Source of the DNA: JBFMFH01 sp964481395
GTDB lineage: Bacteria > Acidobacteriota > Vicinamibacteria > Vicinamibacterales > JAKQTR01
Reading direction: 5' to 3'
DNA: 64,000 nt
NCBI GenBank assembly: GCA_964481395.1
Contig: CAYZYG010000007.1
Span: 14,578-78,577 of the forward strand
A model generated the notes under the pieces. That model searched no databases. It had not been told where the DNA came from and worked only from the letters and a program-made list of their open reading frames with translations. Of the stretch, positions 18,400-26,826 are shown piece after piece. How positions within the stretch are numbered: the stretch's first letter is position 1; the number at the start of each line of letters is the position of its first letter. The translations under genes and the position numbers were made by a program.

Positions 18400-19974
18400 C
18401 TACTCAACGCGAACGGCCGACACCCAGTGCGAGTAGCGCGAGGCGAACTCGTCGGCGCCCACGATGAGCTGCAGGAGGCCGTTGCGCGGAGACAGGTCCG
18501 CGCCGTCCCGTTCGTAGGCGAGGAGGACCAGGCGCTTGGCTCCGGTGGTCACGTACGGCAGGCCGCGCCGCGCGGGGGTGTTGAGCCACGCGAGCATCTC
18601 CCGGACTTCCGCCTCACTGATGCGTGCGGGCGTGTACGCGGAGGCACCGGCATGGCCCTTCCCCGAGTGCAGCAGCGTCGCGACCGTTCGAGCCTCGAGC
18701 GCCCGCTCGGCCAGTGGAGGCGCCGGGATCTTGCCCGCCGGAGCGGTGCCCTCACCGTCGACGCCATGGCACTCATTGCAGCCCTTGACGTTATAGAGCG
18801 CCTCGCCCCGGGAAAGCGCACCGAAGACCTCGGCCCATTTCAGCGCGACCGTCCAGCCGTTGCTCGATTCCACGACGATCCGGCGGCCGCTGCCCGCGCT
18901 CGAGGCCAGCGACGGATCGACCGCGAGCAGCACGTCCTTGAGGGACGCGCCCGCCCACGTGTGGCGCCCGAGCGGGCCTCGCTTCACGCCGACGACCTCG
19001 TAGTCGGGCACCACGGCTTTCGGCAGGGCTTTCAGGTCCGCCAGCGTGAACGTGCGCGATGCGGTTCCGGATCGCACGGCGACCTCGCGCGTGGCTTTGT
19101 ACTCGTCGGAATCGGGATAGAACAGCGGCTGGCCGAAGGTGTCCCGGCCGAAGTCGCCGATGCGGCGCTGCGTGGGCTTCGACAACAGCCACGTGACGAA
19201 CGAGGCAGACGGCCTGCCGTCGACGCCCGCCTGCTTGGCCGGACTGACGGCCATCACGCCGTAGTCGTTGCGGAGATCCCGGTCGGGGTTCGTGGCGAGC
19301 GAGTCGCCGCCGAACACCAGGCCGAGCCCGGGCAGCTTCGCGCGCATCGACAGCCAGGTGGCGCGATCAGAGAGCGTGTACGCCTGCCGTTCGTGCGCGA
19401 ACCCAAGTGTGCTGCCCATGCCCTGGCCGATGGACAGATACCACGGATCCCTGGCATGAGGTTGGAGACCGGCCGCCTTCCACAGCGCCTGTTCCTTGAC
19501 GTGGGTGCCGGACCGATCGCCGCGACTCGCGAAGGCCGACCGTGCGGCCGCGATGGCCTTGAACGCCTCGGCCGCCGTGCCCGCGCCGCCGGCCTTGGCC
19601 GGATCCCCTTTTGGCCCCACGACCACGAAGTCGTTGTACATGACGTCGTGCCGCTCGGTGGCGTGGCCCTCGGCGACGAAGGCGTTCTCGGCCTCTCGCG
19701 CGTGGACGAGCACGACGTCGGCGTCGCCGCGCCGGCCCAGCTCCAGGGCCTGGCCGGTGCCGACGGCGACGACCTCGACCCTGCAGCCGAACTGGCGCTC
19801 GAAGTCAGGCAGGATCGCGCGAAGCAGGCCCGTGTCGTCGGTGCTCGTGGTCGTCGCGAGACGCAAACGGGCGTCCTGATCGCGCCAGCCCAGGGCTGTC
19901 GGGGCCGAAACGCCGGCCCAGGCGATGGCGAGGAGGAGGGCAGCCAGACGCGGGATGGAGCGGTGGGACCTCAT
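18400..19974 (-). CDS. TupA-type binding protein fused to an oxidoreductase-like domain with inserted cytochrome c
   Basis: A 524-residue exported protein in three parts. After a signal peptide (LAALLLAIAWAGVSAPTALG), residues about 36-298 are a TupA tungstate-binding module with TTTSTDDTGLL, VGTGQALEL and RGDRSGTH. About 300-395 resembles the small sulfite-oxidase-type 'molybdopterin-binding' fold (TLADLKALPKAVVPDYEV, WAGASLKDVLL). It is interrupted by a mono-heme cytochrome c segment with CNECH at 399-403, and the last ~55 residues resume the fold (NGLLQLIVGADEF...VSAVRV). No Cys at the usual molybdenum position is seen, so cofactor binding is uncertain. ATG 19974 was preferred to an upstream TTG because it begins the signal peptide. 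A normal TupA is about half as long. The role is inferred: metal capture coupled to redox. Confidence 0.8.
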   Translation of the reverse strand: MRSHRSIPRLAALLLAIAWAGVSAPTALGWRDQDARLRLATTTSTDDTGLLRAILPDFERQFGCRVEVVAVGTGQALELGRRGDADVVLVHAREAENAFVAEGHATERHDVMYNDFVVVGPKGDPAKAGGAGTAAEAFKAIAAARSAFASRGDRSGTHVKEQALWKAAGLQPHARDPWYLSIGQGMGSTLGFAHERQAYTLSDRATWLSMRAKLPGLGLVFGGDSLATNPDRDLRNDYGVMAVSPAKQAGVDGRPSASFVTWLLSKPTQRRIGDFGRDTFGQPLFYPDSDEYKATREVAVRSGTASRTFTLADLKALPKAVVPDYEVVGVKRGPLGRHTWAGASLKDVLLAVDPSLASSAGSGRRIVVESSNGWTVALKWAEVFGALSRGEALYNVKGCNECHGVDGEGTAPAGKIPAPPLAERALEARTVATLLHSGKGHAGASAYTPARISEAEVREMLAWLNTPARRGLPYVTTGAKRLVLLAYERDGADLSPRNGLLQLIVGADEFASRYSHWVSAVRVE

Positions 19975-20019
19975 GCCGGAATCGTACGACACGGTTGCGA
20001 CACGGCGCAATCGACGGCG

Positions 20020-20847
20020 TTACGCTTCCGGAGGCGCCGCCGTCCGCTCGATGACCCGCTCGATCGACGCGACCTCACGTTCGGTCGTGTGCTGGACCCC
20101 CAGGGCGTAGAAGCCGAGGCGGTCCACCACGAGTCCGGCGGCGGCGACCAGTGGGACGAGCGCCGAAGGTGACACGGTCAGCAGCACGAACGGAATCGCG
20201 TCGAGCAGCAGGAGTCGCCCGAGGAGCAGTTCGTGACGCCGGTCGAAACGGGAGTCCTCGCCCGTGTGCCCGGCGACGGCGAGTGCCGTCACCCGCCGCC
20301 ATCGCAGCATGAAGACGATGGCGTCGACGAGCACGAACAGGATGGCGTACGGCAGGGCACCGGGCGGGCGGTCGAACGAGTCCACCATGGCCATCCCCAC
20401 GACCATCCCGGCGGATGCGGGCGTGAGCGCCGTCGCGCCCTTCCAGGTGAGCTGGCCGCCAAGGTGGTACACCAGGCCGACCATCGCGAGGAAGCTCAAC
20501 GCCAGGATCGTCGCAGCCCAATACCCGTACTGACCGGGCATGGACCCTGCCGACGTCGCCAGCGACGCGGCGCCGCCCGCGAGCACCAGCGGCCCGAGGA
20601 CGACCTCCGTGCTGAGCCGGCTCCGGCCGACCCTCAGGACCGCCAGCGGAAACCGGCCGCGCTTGCCCAGGTGCACGAGCGAGATCACCAGCCCGGCAGC
20701 CAGCAGGGCCAGCCCGATCGCGGGCACGACAGGGCGTGGCGGACCGCCTTGAATCGCCACGACGGCATCCGCAGCGATCGCGCCCGCGCCTGCGATCGCC
20801 AGGCTCGTAAAGGCCACGAGCGGCTGATGGTGAGACGTCTCGTTCAT
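20020..20847 (-). CDS. DmsC-like membrane anchor subunit
   Basis: A 275-residue integral membrane protein with about eight hydrophobic helices, for example VVPAIGLALLAAGLVISLVH and YWAATILALSFLAMVGLVYH. The motif HLGKRGRFPLAVLRVGRSRL resembles the DMSO-reductase anchor (DmsC) family, which exchanges electrons between the quinone pool and an iron-sulfur subunit. Its ATG overlaps the ferredoxin-subunit stop by 4 bp. With the two preceding genes it forms a DmsABC-like trimer. Direction of electron flow is not evident. Confidence 0.82.
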   Translation of the reverse strand: MNETSHHQPLVAFTSLAIAGAGAIAADAVVAIQGGPPRPVVPAIGLALLAAGLVISLVHLGKRGRFPLAVLRVGRSRLSTEVVLGPLVLAGGAASLATSAGSMPGQYGYWAATILALSFLAMVGLVYHLGGQLTWKGATALTPASAGMVVGMAMVDSFDRPPGALPYAILFVLVDAIVFMLRWRRVTALAVAGHTGEDSRFDRRHELLLGRLLLLDAIPFVLLTVSPSALVPLVAAAGLVVDRLGFYALGVQHTTEREVASIERVIERTAAPPEA

Positions 20848-21425
20848 CGTTCCAGCGCCTCCCGCAGCCGACGGTAGAGATCCGCGCGCTTCGCGCGGCT
20901 CGGTTCGACGAACCGGAGGTTCGGCCCGCATCCGGCCGGATCGACGAATCCCGGTACGCCCTCCACCGCGCCCGCCGTCGCGTTCCCGGGCCTGATGAGG
21001 CGGAGCGCCCCGGTCGGGCAGGCCGCGACGCAGGCCGGCAGCAGACCCTCGTCGAGGCGGTGCGCGCAGAGGTGGCATTTCGACACGACGCCGCGAGCGC
21101 TGTCGTACCCCGGCGCGCCGAACGGGCACGTCATCTCGCAGTAGCGGCATCCCAGGCATCGATCTTCGCGGTGGATCACGATCCCGTCCGGACGCTTCTC
21201 GAACGCGCCCGACGGACAGCCCCTCAGGCAGGCCGGATCGTCGCAATGATGGCAGGCCACTGACAGAAAGTACGTCGGTCCTCCCGGGTGCCGCGTGAGA
21301 TTCAAGGGCAGCACGCGACGCCACGCGCCCGTGTCAAGCCGGCCGTTCTCGATACGGCAGGCCAGCACGCAGGCCGAACAGCCGACGCAGCGATGCACGT
21401 CGATCAGGAAGCCGGCGCCGCTCAT
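20844..21425 (-). CDS. Four-cluster ferredoxin-like electron-transfer subunit (DmsB-like)
   Basis: A 193-residue protein with 16 cysteines in four ferredoxin motifs: CVGCSACVLAC, CHHCDDPACLRGCP, CLGCRYCEMTCP and CHLC...CVAACP. This is the DmsB/PsrB arrangement of four [4Fe-4S] clusters. It should carry electrons between the molybdopterin subunit and the membrane anchor. ATG 21425 overlaps the catalytic-subunit stop by 4 bp. No Tat signal is seen, so the complex probably faces the cytoplasm unless it is exported by another partner. Confidence 0.92.
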   Translation of the reverse strand: MSGAGFLIDVHRCVGCSACVLACRIENGRLDTGAWRRVLPLNLTRHPGGPTYFLSVACHHCDDPACLRGCPSGAFEKRPDGIVIHREDRCLGCRYCEMTCPFGAPGYDSARGVVSKCHLCAHRLDEGLLPACVAACPTGALRLIRPGNATAGAVEGVPGFVDPAGCGPNLRFVEPSRAKRADLYRRLREALER

Positions 21426-23443
21426 GACCGGGCGACCTCGACCAGGCACTCGTAGAACGTTGCGCCGTGGTTCATGTCGGTGATGCCCTCGTCGGTCAGG
21501 GCATTCACATCTGGATCGCCTGCGTGGCAGCGACCTTCGAGCACATGGACCACGCCAGGACGGATGCCGGGCGTCACGCGCGCGACAAGGTCAATCGCAC
21601 CGCGATCGTTCCAGACGCGCGCGCGACAGCCGTCGGCGATGCCCCGCGCCCGGGCGTCGTCGGGGTGAATGTCGAGCACGTGGGGCCGTTCCACCTCGCG
21701 GACCCAGTCGAGGTTGCCGAATTGCGAATGAATGCGGTCGCGCGTCTTGCACGAGAGGAACTGGAGCGGGAACCGCGACGCCCGCTCTGACGCGTGGCCT
21801 TCCGTCAAGGCGGTGAAGCCGGGAACTGGATCCACGCCCCAGACCTCGGCGGCCTCGGCCGACGAGAACTCGATCCGGCCCGAGCGTGTGGGGAATCGCC
21901 CATCGGCGAACGCGACGTCACCCCACCCGGAGAGATCGAGCGGTTCGATGGCCAACCGCTCGAACTGGTCGCGATGCCTGTCGGGCAGCAGCGAGCGGAG
22001 GAGGGCACGACGGTCGCCGTCGAAGACGCGCGTATCGAATCCGAAGCGGCGGCAGAGTTCGCGCCAGAGCTCGCTCTCGGGCTTCACCTCGCCCGGAGGG
22101 TCGAAGAGCCGCGCGCGCCACTGGAGGTACGGGTGCCAGTACGCGGTCACCAGATCTTCCTCTTCGAACAGCGTCTTCGCCGGGAGCACGTAATCGGCAA
22201 GCTCCGTGGTGTCGTTCGGGAACTGCTCGACGGCGACGACGAGGTCGAGGCCGCGCATCGCCCCGCGCAGCCGCGGCGCGGCAGGGTTCTGGCTGGCCGG
22301 GTTCCCGCGCTCGATCCACATCGCCCGGATGGGCGGCCGGTCGAGCGTTTCGAGGTGGCGCGCGACCTGCGAGACCGGAATGCTGCGCATGGCCGGCGGC
22401 TCGGGAGGCAGCGGCAAATCCCGAAGGCAGTGGCTCGCAAGGTTCGCGTACTGCCACCCGCCGCCCGCCACGCCGACGTTGCCCGTGAGTGCCGGCAGCA
22501 GGGCCACGGCTCTCATCGTCTGCCCGGCGTGATGATGCCGCTGCAGGCCGAAGCCGGCCACGAGCAGCGCAGGTTTCGTGATGGCGTACCGGCGGGCGAG
22601 ATCGACGATGGAGCCGGCGGCGATGCCGGTCACTGCCGCCACGCGCTCCGTTGGGAAGTCGGCCAGGCGTGCGCGGTACTCCTCGAACCCGTGCGCGTGC
22701 CGTTCAAGGAAAGCCGAGTCGTGGAGCCCCTCGTCGACGATCACGCGGGCCAGGCCGAGGGCCAGCGCCGCATCGGTGCCCGGGTGCGGGCGCAGGTGCA
22801 GGTCAGCGGCGTCGGTCGTGTCCGTGCTGCGGGGATCGATGACGACGACGGCGGCGCCGCGCTCCTGGGCGTCGAGGATGAGTCGCCACTGGTGGACGTT
22901 CGTCTCGGCCGGGTTGTGGCCCCAGAGCAGGATCAGCCGGCTGTCGGCGGTCAGCCGCGGATGGTTGTGGGCGTTGCGGCCGTACGTGAGGCGTGTCGCC
23001 TCCAGGCCCGCGGGCCAGCACAAGTCCCCGTACGTCGTCGTCGCGCCTCCGAACTGCCGCCAGAAGACCATCGACAGCCGGGCGAGCGCACCATGCGAAC
23101 CGGAGCCTTCGTAGTAGAGCACGCTCTCCGGACCGTGGCGTTGGCGGGCCGCGTCGAGCTTCGCCGCGATGTCGTCCAAGGCGTCCGGCCAGGGCACCGG
23201 ATGAAGCGCACCGGCCTTGCCGCTCCGCCTGAGCGGCGAGAGGATGCGGTCGCGGTAGGTGGCCCGGCGGGCGTAGCTGAGTCCTTTGAGGCAGACCTGG
23301 CCGTTGGTGGCGGGATTGAGCGGATCACCGTCGATCCGGACGATTGCGTTCCGGTCGTCAAGCGTGACGACCATGCCGCACGTGCAGTAGCAGTTACGCG
23401 GGCAGACGGTTCGGACCGTGCGCAGCGGCCGTAGCCCCGGCAT
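21422..23443 (-). CDS. Molybdopterin (Mo/W bis-PGD) oxidoreductase, catalytic subunit
   Basis: A 673-residue DMSO-reductase-superfamily enzyme. An N-terminal [4Fe-4S] site has C14, C18, C22 and C51 (CPRNCYCTCG, CLKG), with an extra C20. Later motifs include LILLWGHNPAETNVHQW, VVIDPR, WIERGNPASQNP and TELADYVLPAKTLFEEED. The likely metal ligand is C142 in YGDLCWPAGLEA, not selenocysteine. There is no twin-arginine signal, unlike DmsA, which suggests a cytoplasmic active site. It is the first large gene of the unit that also encodes a TupABC-type importer, so tungsten is a plausible metal. Substrate unknown; formate, polysulfide, thiosulfate, arsenic and sulfoxide enzymes all lie in this superfamily. 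Confidence 0.9.
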   Translation of the reverse strand: MPGLRPLRTVRTVCPRNCYCTCGMVVTLDDRNAIVRIDGDPLNPATNGQVCLKGLSYARRATYRDRILSPLRRSGKAGALHPVPWPDALDDIAAKLDAARQRHGPESVLYYEGSGSHGALARLSMVFWRQFGGATTTYGDLCWPAGLEATRLTYGRNAHNHPRLTADSRLILLWGHNPAETNVHQWRLILDAQERGAAVVVIDPRSTDTTDAADLHLRPHPGTDAALALGLARVIVDEGLHDSAFLERHAHGFEEYRARLADFPTERVAAVTGIAAGSIVDLARRYAITKPALLVAGFGLQRHHHAGQTMRAVALLPALTGNVGVAGGGWQYANLASHCLRDLPLPPEPPAMRSIPVSQVARHLETLDRPPIRAMWIERGNPASQNPAAPRLRGAMRGLDLVVAVEQFPNDTTELADYVLPAKTLFEEEDLVTAYWHPYLQWRARLFDPPGEVKPESELWRELCRRFGFDTRVFDGDRRALLRSLLPDRHRDQFERLAIEPLDLSGWGDVAFADGRFPTRSGRIEFSSAEAAEVWGVDPVPGFTALTEGHASERASRFPLQFLSCKTRDRIHSQFGNLDWVREVERPHVLDIHPDDARARGIADGCRARVWNDRGAIDLVARVTPGIRPGVVHVLEGRCHAGDPDVNALTDEGITDMNHGATFYECLVEVARS

Positions 23444-23473
23444 GGGGGCAGAGTGTAGCCGAGGAGGCCGCGT

Positions 23474-23695
23474 TCAGGCCACTCGGGGCCGGTAGAGCGG
23501 GCGCGGCGTCATCCCGGCCGTGCGGCACCATGTCTGATACCGCTCGTCGCCCGCGAGAAACTGCTGCGCATCTCGCCTGACGGTCTCCGGAATGGTCGGG
23601 TCCAGCGCATCGGCCAGCGCCTGCTTGATGACGGCGCAGGCGAGGGTGCGGGACACGAGCTCGGGAACGTGTGAGAGTTCGGCGCTGGTCGACAT
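23474..23695 (-). CDS. Small hypothetical protein, 73 residues
   Basis: A short reading frame 30 bp upstream of the molybdopterin gene on the same strand. It is predicted all-helical: helix AVIKQALADAL, then VRRDAQQFLAGDERYQTWC, ending GMTPRPLYRPRVA. The pattern of an R-x-DA-x-x-FL stretch followed by a Cys, a Gly and a Pro resembles small helical proteins from phages and accessory regions, but I do not recognise a family. It may be the leader gene of the operon. Codon composition looks like its neighbours, and no strong ribosome-binding site is seen. Confidence 0.55.
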   Translation of the reverse strand: MSTSAELSHVPELVSRTLACAVIKQALADALDPTIPETVRRDAQQFLAGDERYQTWCRTAGMTPRPLYRPRVA

Positions 23696-23967
23696 GACAA
23701 CCCTCGAGGGCCGTGCGCTGCCCGACGCGGGTGCGCATGCTCAGGCCCGCCATCCGTGCCGACGATGAGCAAGTCCGATGCCCGCCGGTCGTCGTGTGCA
23801 ACCGCGTGCAGATCCGCGCGGCGGCGGGCAGGCGGTGTCATCGAGTCGACGGCCAGAACTTCTGGAATGTCAACGGATTGGCGCAGGGTTGCGCCTGCCG
23901 ACGCGGACCTGCACCGAATGGGGTCGTGCGGGCCGCGCCGGCCGGGAGGGCAAAAACTGCGACGGCG
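23696..23967. promoter_or_regulatory. Leader of the molybdopterin operon; possible promoter with palindrome at 23853-23873
   Basis: This 272-bp stretch holds no convincing gene. On the minus strand TTGACA (23873-23868) matches a -35 box and is followed two bases later by CCAGAAGTTCTGG (23865-23853), a perfect palindrome around one central base. The expected -10 hexamer is poor, so the promoter is weakly supported, but the palindrome is a plausible operator for the downstream operon. I could not recognise a Moco/Tuco riboswitch here. Confidence 0.35.
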
Positions 23968-24693
23968 CTACTCGAAGATCTTCTCGAGTTTTTCGTACTC
24001 CATGTGGACCAGTTCGACGGCTTCCGTGATGCGGATCGTGTCGCCCGCGGCCACCGTCTCGAGCAGCCGATCGACGGCCTTGGTCAGTCGGGTGCGCTGG
24101 GCGTCGAACGCCTCGGCACGGGCCTTGTGGCGTTCCGACAGCGTGGCGGCGTTGAGCGGTCCCAGCTTCTCCTTCAGGATCTTGGCGGACTCGCCGATGG
24201 CGCCGACCTGCAGGGGATTGAACTGGTAGTGGTAGAGCACGTAGAGCGTGGCGTGGAAGTCGTCCATCTCTTTGAGCACGGGACGGACCACCCGGACGAG
24301 GCGTTCGTACTCGGTGTGGAGGCGCTCGGCTTCCTTCATCAGCACGTCGTTGTTGCCCGACCGCACGGCGGTGCGGTAGCCGTCCACGGCCGTGCGCAGA
24401 GCGGCCACGCCCTCGGCCCAGGTCGTGCGCTTGTCGCGGAGGATGCCTGGCAGTTCGGCCCGCTCGATCTTCTTCAGGTGCTCCTCGATCTTCGGCAGGA
24501 AGTCGGCGAGGGCCTTGTAATCCTTGTTCGGCCAGGCGTCGTGCCACATGGGCATGATGACGTCGTGCATGGCCGTCAGCGCGGGAACCTCGGCCTTCAT
24601 GTCCTCGGGCTTCGGGGCCTGCGCAGCGGCGGGCCCGGCGGTCAGCAGGGAGGCGGCGATCAGGAGCGTGAGCACGGAACCAGTGCGGGTCAT
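23968..24693 (-). CDS. Secreted helical-bundle protein of unknown function
   Basis: A 241-residue exported protein, signal peptide VLTLLIAASLLTAGPAAAQA, with good site TGGAGG before ATG 24693. The mature part is charged and almost entirely helical in a four-helix-bundle style. A notable motif near the start is MHDVIMPMWHDAWPNKDYKA, rich in Met and His, and DDFHATLYVLYHYQF lies centrally. Such bundles include cytochrome b562/c' relatives and metal-binding periplasmic proteins, but there is no CxxCH, so covalent heme is excluded. Heme b or copper binding is a guess. It is divergent from the YtcJ-like gene. Confidence 0.6.
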   Translation of the reverse strand: MTRTGSVLTLLIAASLLTAGPAAAQAPKPEDMKAEVPALTAMHDVIMPMWHDAWPNKDYKALADFLPKIEEHLKKIERAELPGILRDKRTTWAEGVAALRTAVDGYRTAVRSGNNDVLMKEAERLHTEYERLVRVVRPVLKEMDDFHATLYVLYHYQFNPLQVGAIGESAKILKEKLGPLNAATLSERHKARAEAFDAQRTRLTKAVDRLLETVAAGDTIRITEAVELVHMEYEKLEKIFE

Positions 24694-24767
24694 GCGATTT
24701 CCTCCAGAATTCACGGTCCCCGATGGTAGCATGTCCGGCGTCCCCGCCTGTTGAGGAGGAAACCGCC

Positions 24768-26492
24768 GTGTCCAGCTCATGCAGACGCTCCGCGTTCGCC
24801 CTGTTTGCCGTCGCCGCCCTGGTGGCTGCCGCCTGCGGCGCGCCACCGCCCGAGCCCGCGACGCTCGTCGTCCACCACGGGAAGATCGTGACCGTCGAAG
24901 ACGGCCAGCCCGAGGTGGCGGCCATGGCCGTCCGGGGCGACCGGATCGTCGCCCTCGGCACGGAAGAGGAGATCGCCCCCTTCATCGGAGCGGGGACGCA
25001 GGTCGTCGATCTGAAGGGTGCCCTGGCCATCCCGGGGTTCATCGACAGTCACGGGCACTTCCAGGGGACTGGGCAGGCGAAGCTCGGCCTCGACCTGATG
25101 AACGTGGCGAACTGGGACGAAGTCGTGTCGATGGTCGAGGCGGCCGTCAAGGAGGCGAAGCCCGGGGAGTGGATCATCGGACGCGGCTGGCACCAGGAGA
25201 AGTGGAACAAAGTGCCGGAGCCAAACGTCGAGGGCTTCCCGACGCACGCGTCGATCGACAAGGTGTCGCCCGACAACCCGGTCCTGCTGACGCATGCCAG
25301 CGGCCACGCGAGTTTCGCCAACAAGAAGGCCATGGACCTCGCCGGGGTGACGCGCGCGACGAAGAACCCGTCCGGCGGCGAGATCCTGAAGGACGCGCGC
25401 GGCGAGCCCATCGGCATCTTCCGGGAGACAGCGTCCGGCCTGATCGGCCGCGCTCGCTCGGCCGACCGCGACAAGATGAGCGATGAAGAGCGTGCAGCAG
25501 AAGCCCGGAGGATCATCGAACTCGCCGATCGGGAGTGCCTCGAGAATGGCGTGACGACGTTCCACGACGCCGGGGTGTCGTTCGAAACCGTCGACCTGTA
25601 CAAGGAGATCGCCGGCGAGGGCAAGCTGGGCGTGCGCCTCTACGTCATGGTGCGCGAGGGGCCAGAACGGCTGGCCGAGAACCTGGCGAAGTACAAGACC
25701 ATCGGGTTCGCCGACAACCACGTGACGGTCCGCTCCATCAAGGTGTCCATCGACGGCGCGCTCGGTCCGCGCGGTGCCTGGCTGCTCGAGCCGTACCAGG
25801 ATCTGCCCGGACACACGGGCCTGAATACCACGCCCGTGGACACGCTGCGCGAGGTCACGAAACTCGCCGTGCAGCACGGCTATCAGGTGTGCGTGCACTG
25901 TATCGGCGACCGGGCCAACCGGGAGATGCTGAACGTCTACGAGGAGACGCTGTCGGCGAACCCCCAGTTCACCGACCATCGGTGGAGAGACGAGCACACG
26001 CAGCACCTGCACCCGGACGACATCGCCCGCTTCGGGAAGCTCGGCGTGATCGCCGCGATGCAGGGGATTCACTGCACCTCGGACGCCCCGTACGTGATGG
26101 CGCGCCTGGGTGAGAAGCGCGCTGAAGAAGGCGCCTACGTCTGGCAGAAGCTGATGAAGACGGGCGCGGTGATCTCGAACGGCACCGATGTGCCGGTCGA
26201 GGACATCAGCCCGATCGCCAGCTACTACGCGTCCGTCAGCCGGCGCCTGAAGGACGGGACGGTGTTCTATCCGGACCAGCGGATGTCCCGGATGGAGGCG
26301 CTGAAGTCCTACACGATCAATGGCGCGTTCGCTGGATTCGAAGAGGACCTCAAGGGCTCGTTCAAGGTCGGCAAGCTCGCGGATATCGCGGTGCTCTCGA
26401 AGGACATTCTGACGGTGCCGGAAGAGGAGATTCCGTCGACGCAGATCCTGTACACGATTGTCGGGGGGAAGGTGCTGTACCAAGGGAAGTAG
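24768..26492 (+). CDS. YtcJ-like amidohydrolase lipoprotein
   Basis: A 574-residue amidohydrolase. GTG 24768 is preferred because TGAGGAGGAAA lies just upstream and the first residues form a lipoprotein signal with lipobox AAAC. The barrel motifs are GFIDSHGHFQGTG (HxH present), LTHASGHASFANKKAMDLAG, CVHCIGDRANREML, EHTQHLHPDDI and SNGTDVPVEDISP. These are characteristic of the YtcJ/amidohydrolase-3 family, which has few defined substrates. Predicted to hydrolyse an amide or ester in the periplasm as a membrane-anchored enzyme. Confidence 0.87.
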   Translation: MSSSCRRSAFALFAVAALVAAACGAPPPEPATLVVHHGKIVTVEDGQPEVAAMAVRGDRIVALGTEEEIAPFIGAGTQVVDLKGALAIPGFIDSHGHFQGTGQAKLGLDLMNVANWDEVVSMVEAAVKEAKPGEWIIGRGWHQEKWNKVPEPNVEGFPTHASIDKVSPDNPVLLTHASGHASFANKKAMDLAGVTRATKNPSGGEILKDARGEPIGIFRETASGLIGRARSADRDKMSDEERAAEARRIIELADRECLENGVTTFHDAGVSFETVDLYKEIAGEGKLGVRLYVMVREGPERLAENLAKYKTIGFADNHVTVRSIKVSIDGALGPRGAWLLEPYQDLPGHTGLNTTPVDTLREVTKLAVQHGYQVCVHCIGDRANREMLNVYEETLSANPQFTDHRWRDEHTQHLHPDDIARFGKLGVIAAMQGIHCTSDAPYVMARLGEKRAEEGAYVWQKLMKTGAVISNGTDVPVEDISPIASYYASVSRRLKDGTVFYPDQRMSRMEALKSYTINGAFAGFEEDLKGSFKVGKLADIAVLSKDILTVPEEEIPSTQILYTIVGGKVLYQGK

Positions 26493-26500
26493 AAAGGACC

Positions 26501-26594
26501 AGGGCGACAGGCGACAGGCGTTAGGCGACAGGGGTGTGCGGACCGAATCCCGAGTCTCCCCCCCTGTCGCCGGTCGCCCGTCGCCTGTCGCCTA
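26501..26594. terminator. Long inverted array of GGCGACA heptamers
   Basis: GGCGACAGGCGACAGG-type units (26501-26534) are followed by their reverse complement CCTGTCGCC-type units (26561-26594). The strongest stem pairs GGCGACAGGGG with CCCCTGTCGCC around a 26-nt loop. It lies right after the amidohydrolase stop and can act as a terminator. It is built from the same heptamer as the array at 41643-41790. Confidence 0.6.
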
Positions 26595-26608
26595 GAAATA
26601 CCGCCTCT

Positions 26609-26658
26609 GGGTATCACCAAATACCCTATTGACCCTATGTGAACAATTGTTCAAGAAT
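26609..26658 (+). promoter_or_regulatory. Candidate promoter/operator of the mtrAB-like genes
   Basis: Two inverted repeats stand close together: GGGTAT-caccaa-ATACCC (26609-26626) and the perfect 14-bp palindrome TGAACAATTGTTCA (26640-26653). A -35-like TTGACC (26629-26634) and -10-like AAGAAT (26653-26658) are 18 bp apart, with the palindrome in the spacer. This AT-rich island in a GC-rich spacer lies about 170 bp before the cytochrome start. The binding proteins are unknown. Confidence 0.5.
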
Positions 26659-26826
26659 GGGGCGCTGATTCGGGTACCGGGTGAGGTTCCCGAAACAGGC
26701 CCGCCCCCAGGCACCCGCCGGACGGCCCCCATGCCTCCGCGCAGGACACGTTGCTCACCTCATCTTCATCGTCGTGTCGGCTCCGCCACGACATTTGCCG
26801 TGCGGAGTTGCCACAGGAGGGTCCTC

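Noticed and set aside
23696..23967. Additional small genes or a tRNA-Sec gene in the spacer before the molybdopterin operon
   Set aside because: No frame has coding character, and no cloverleaf with the long Sec acceptor arm could be folded by eye.
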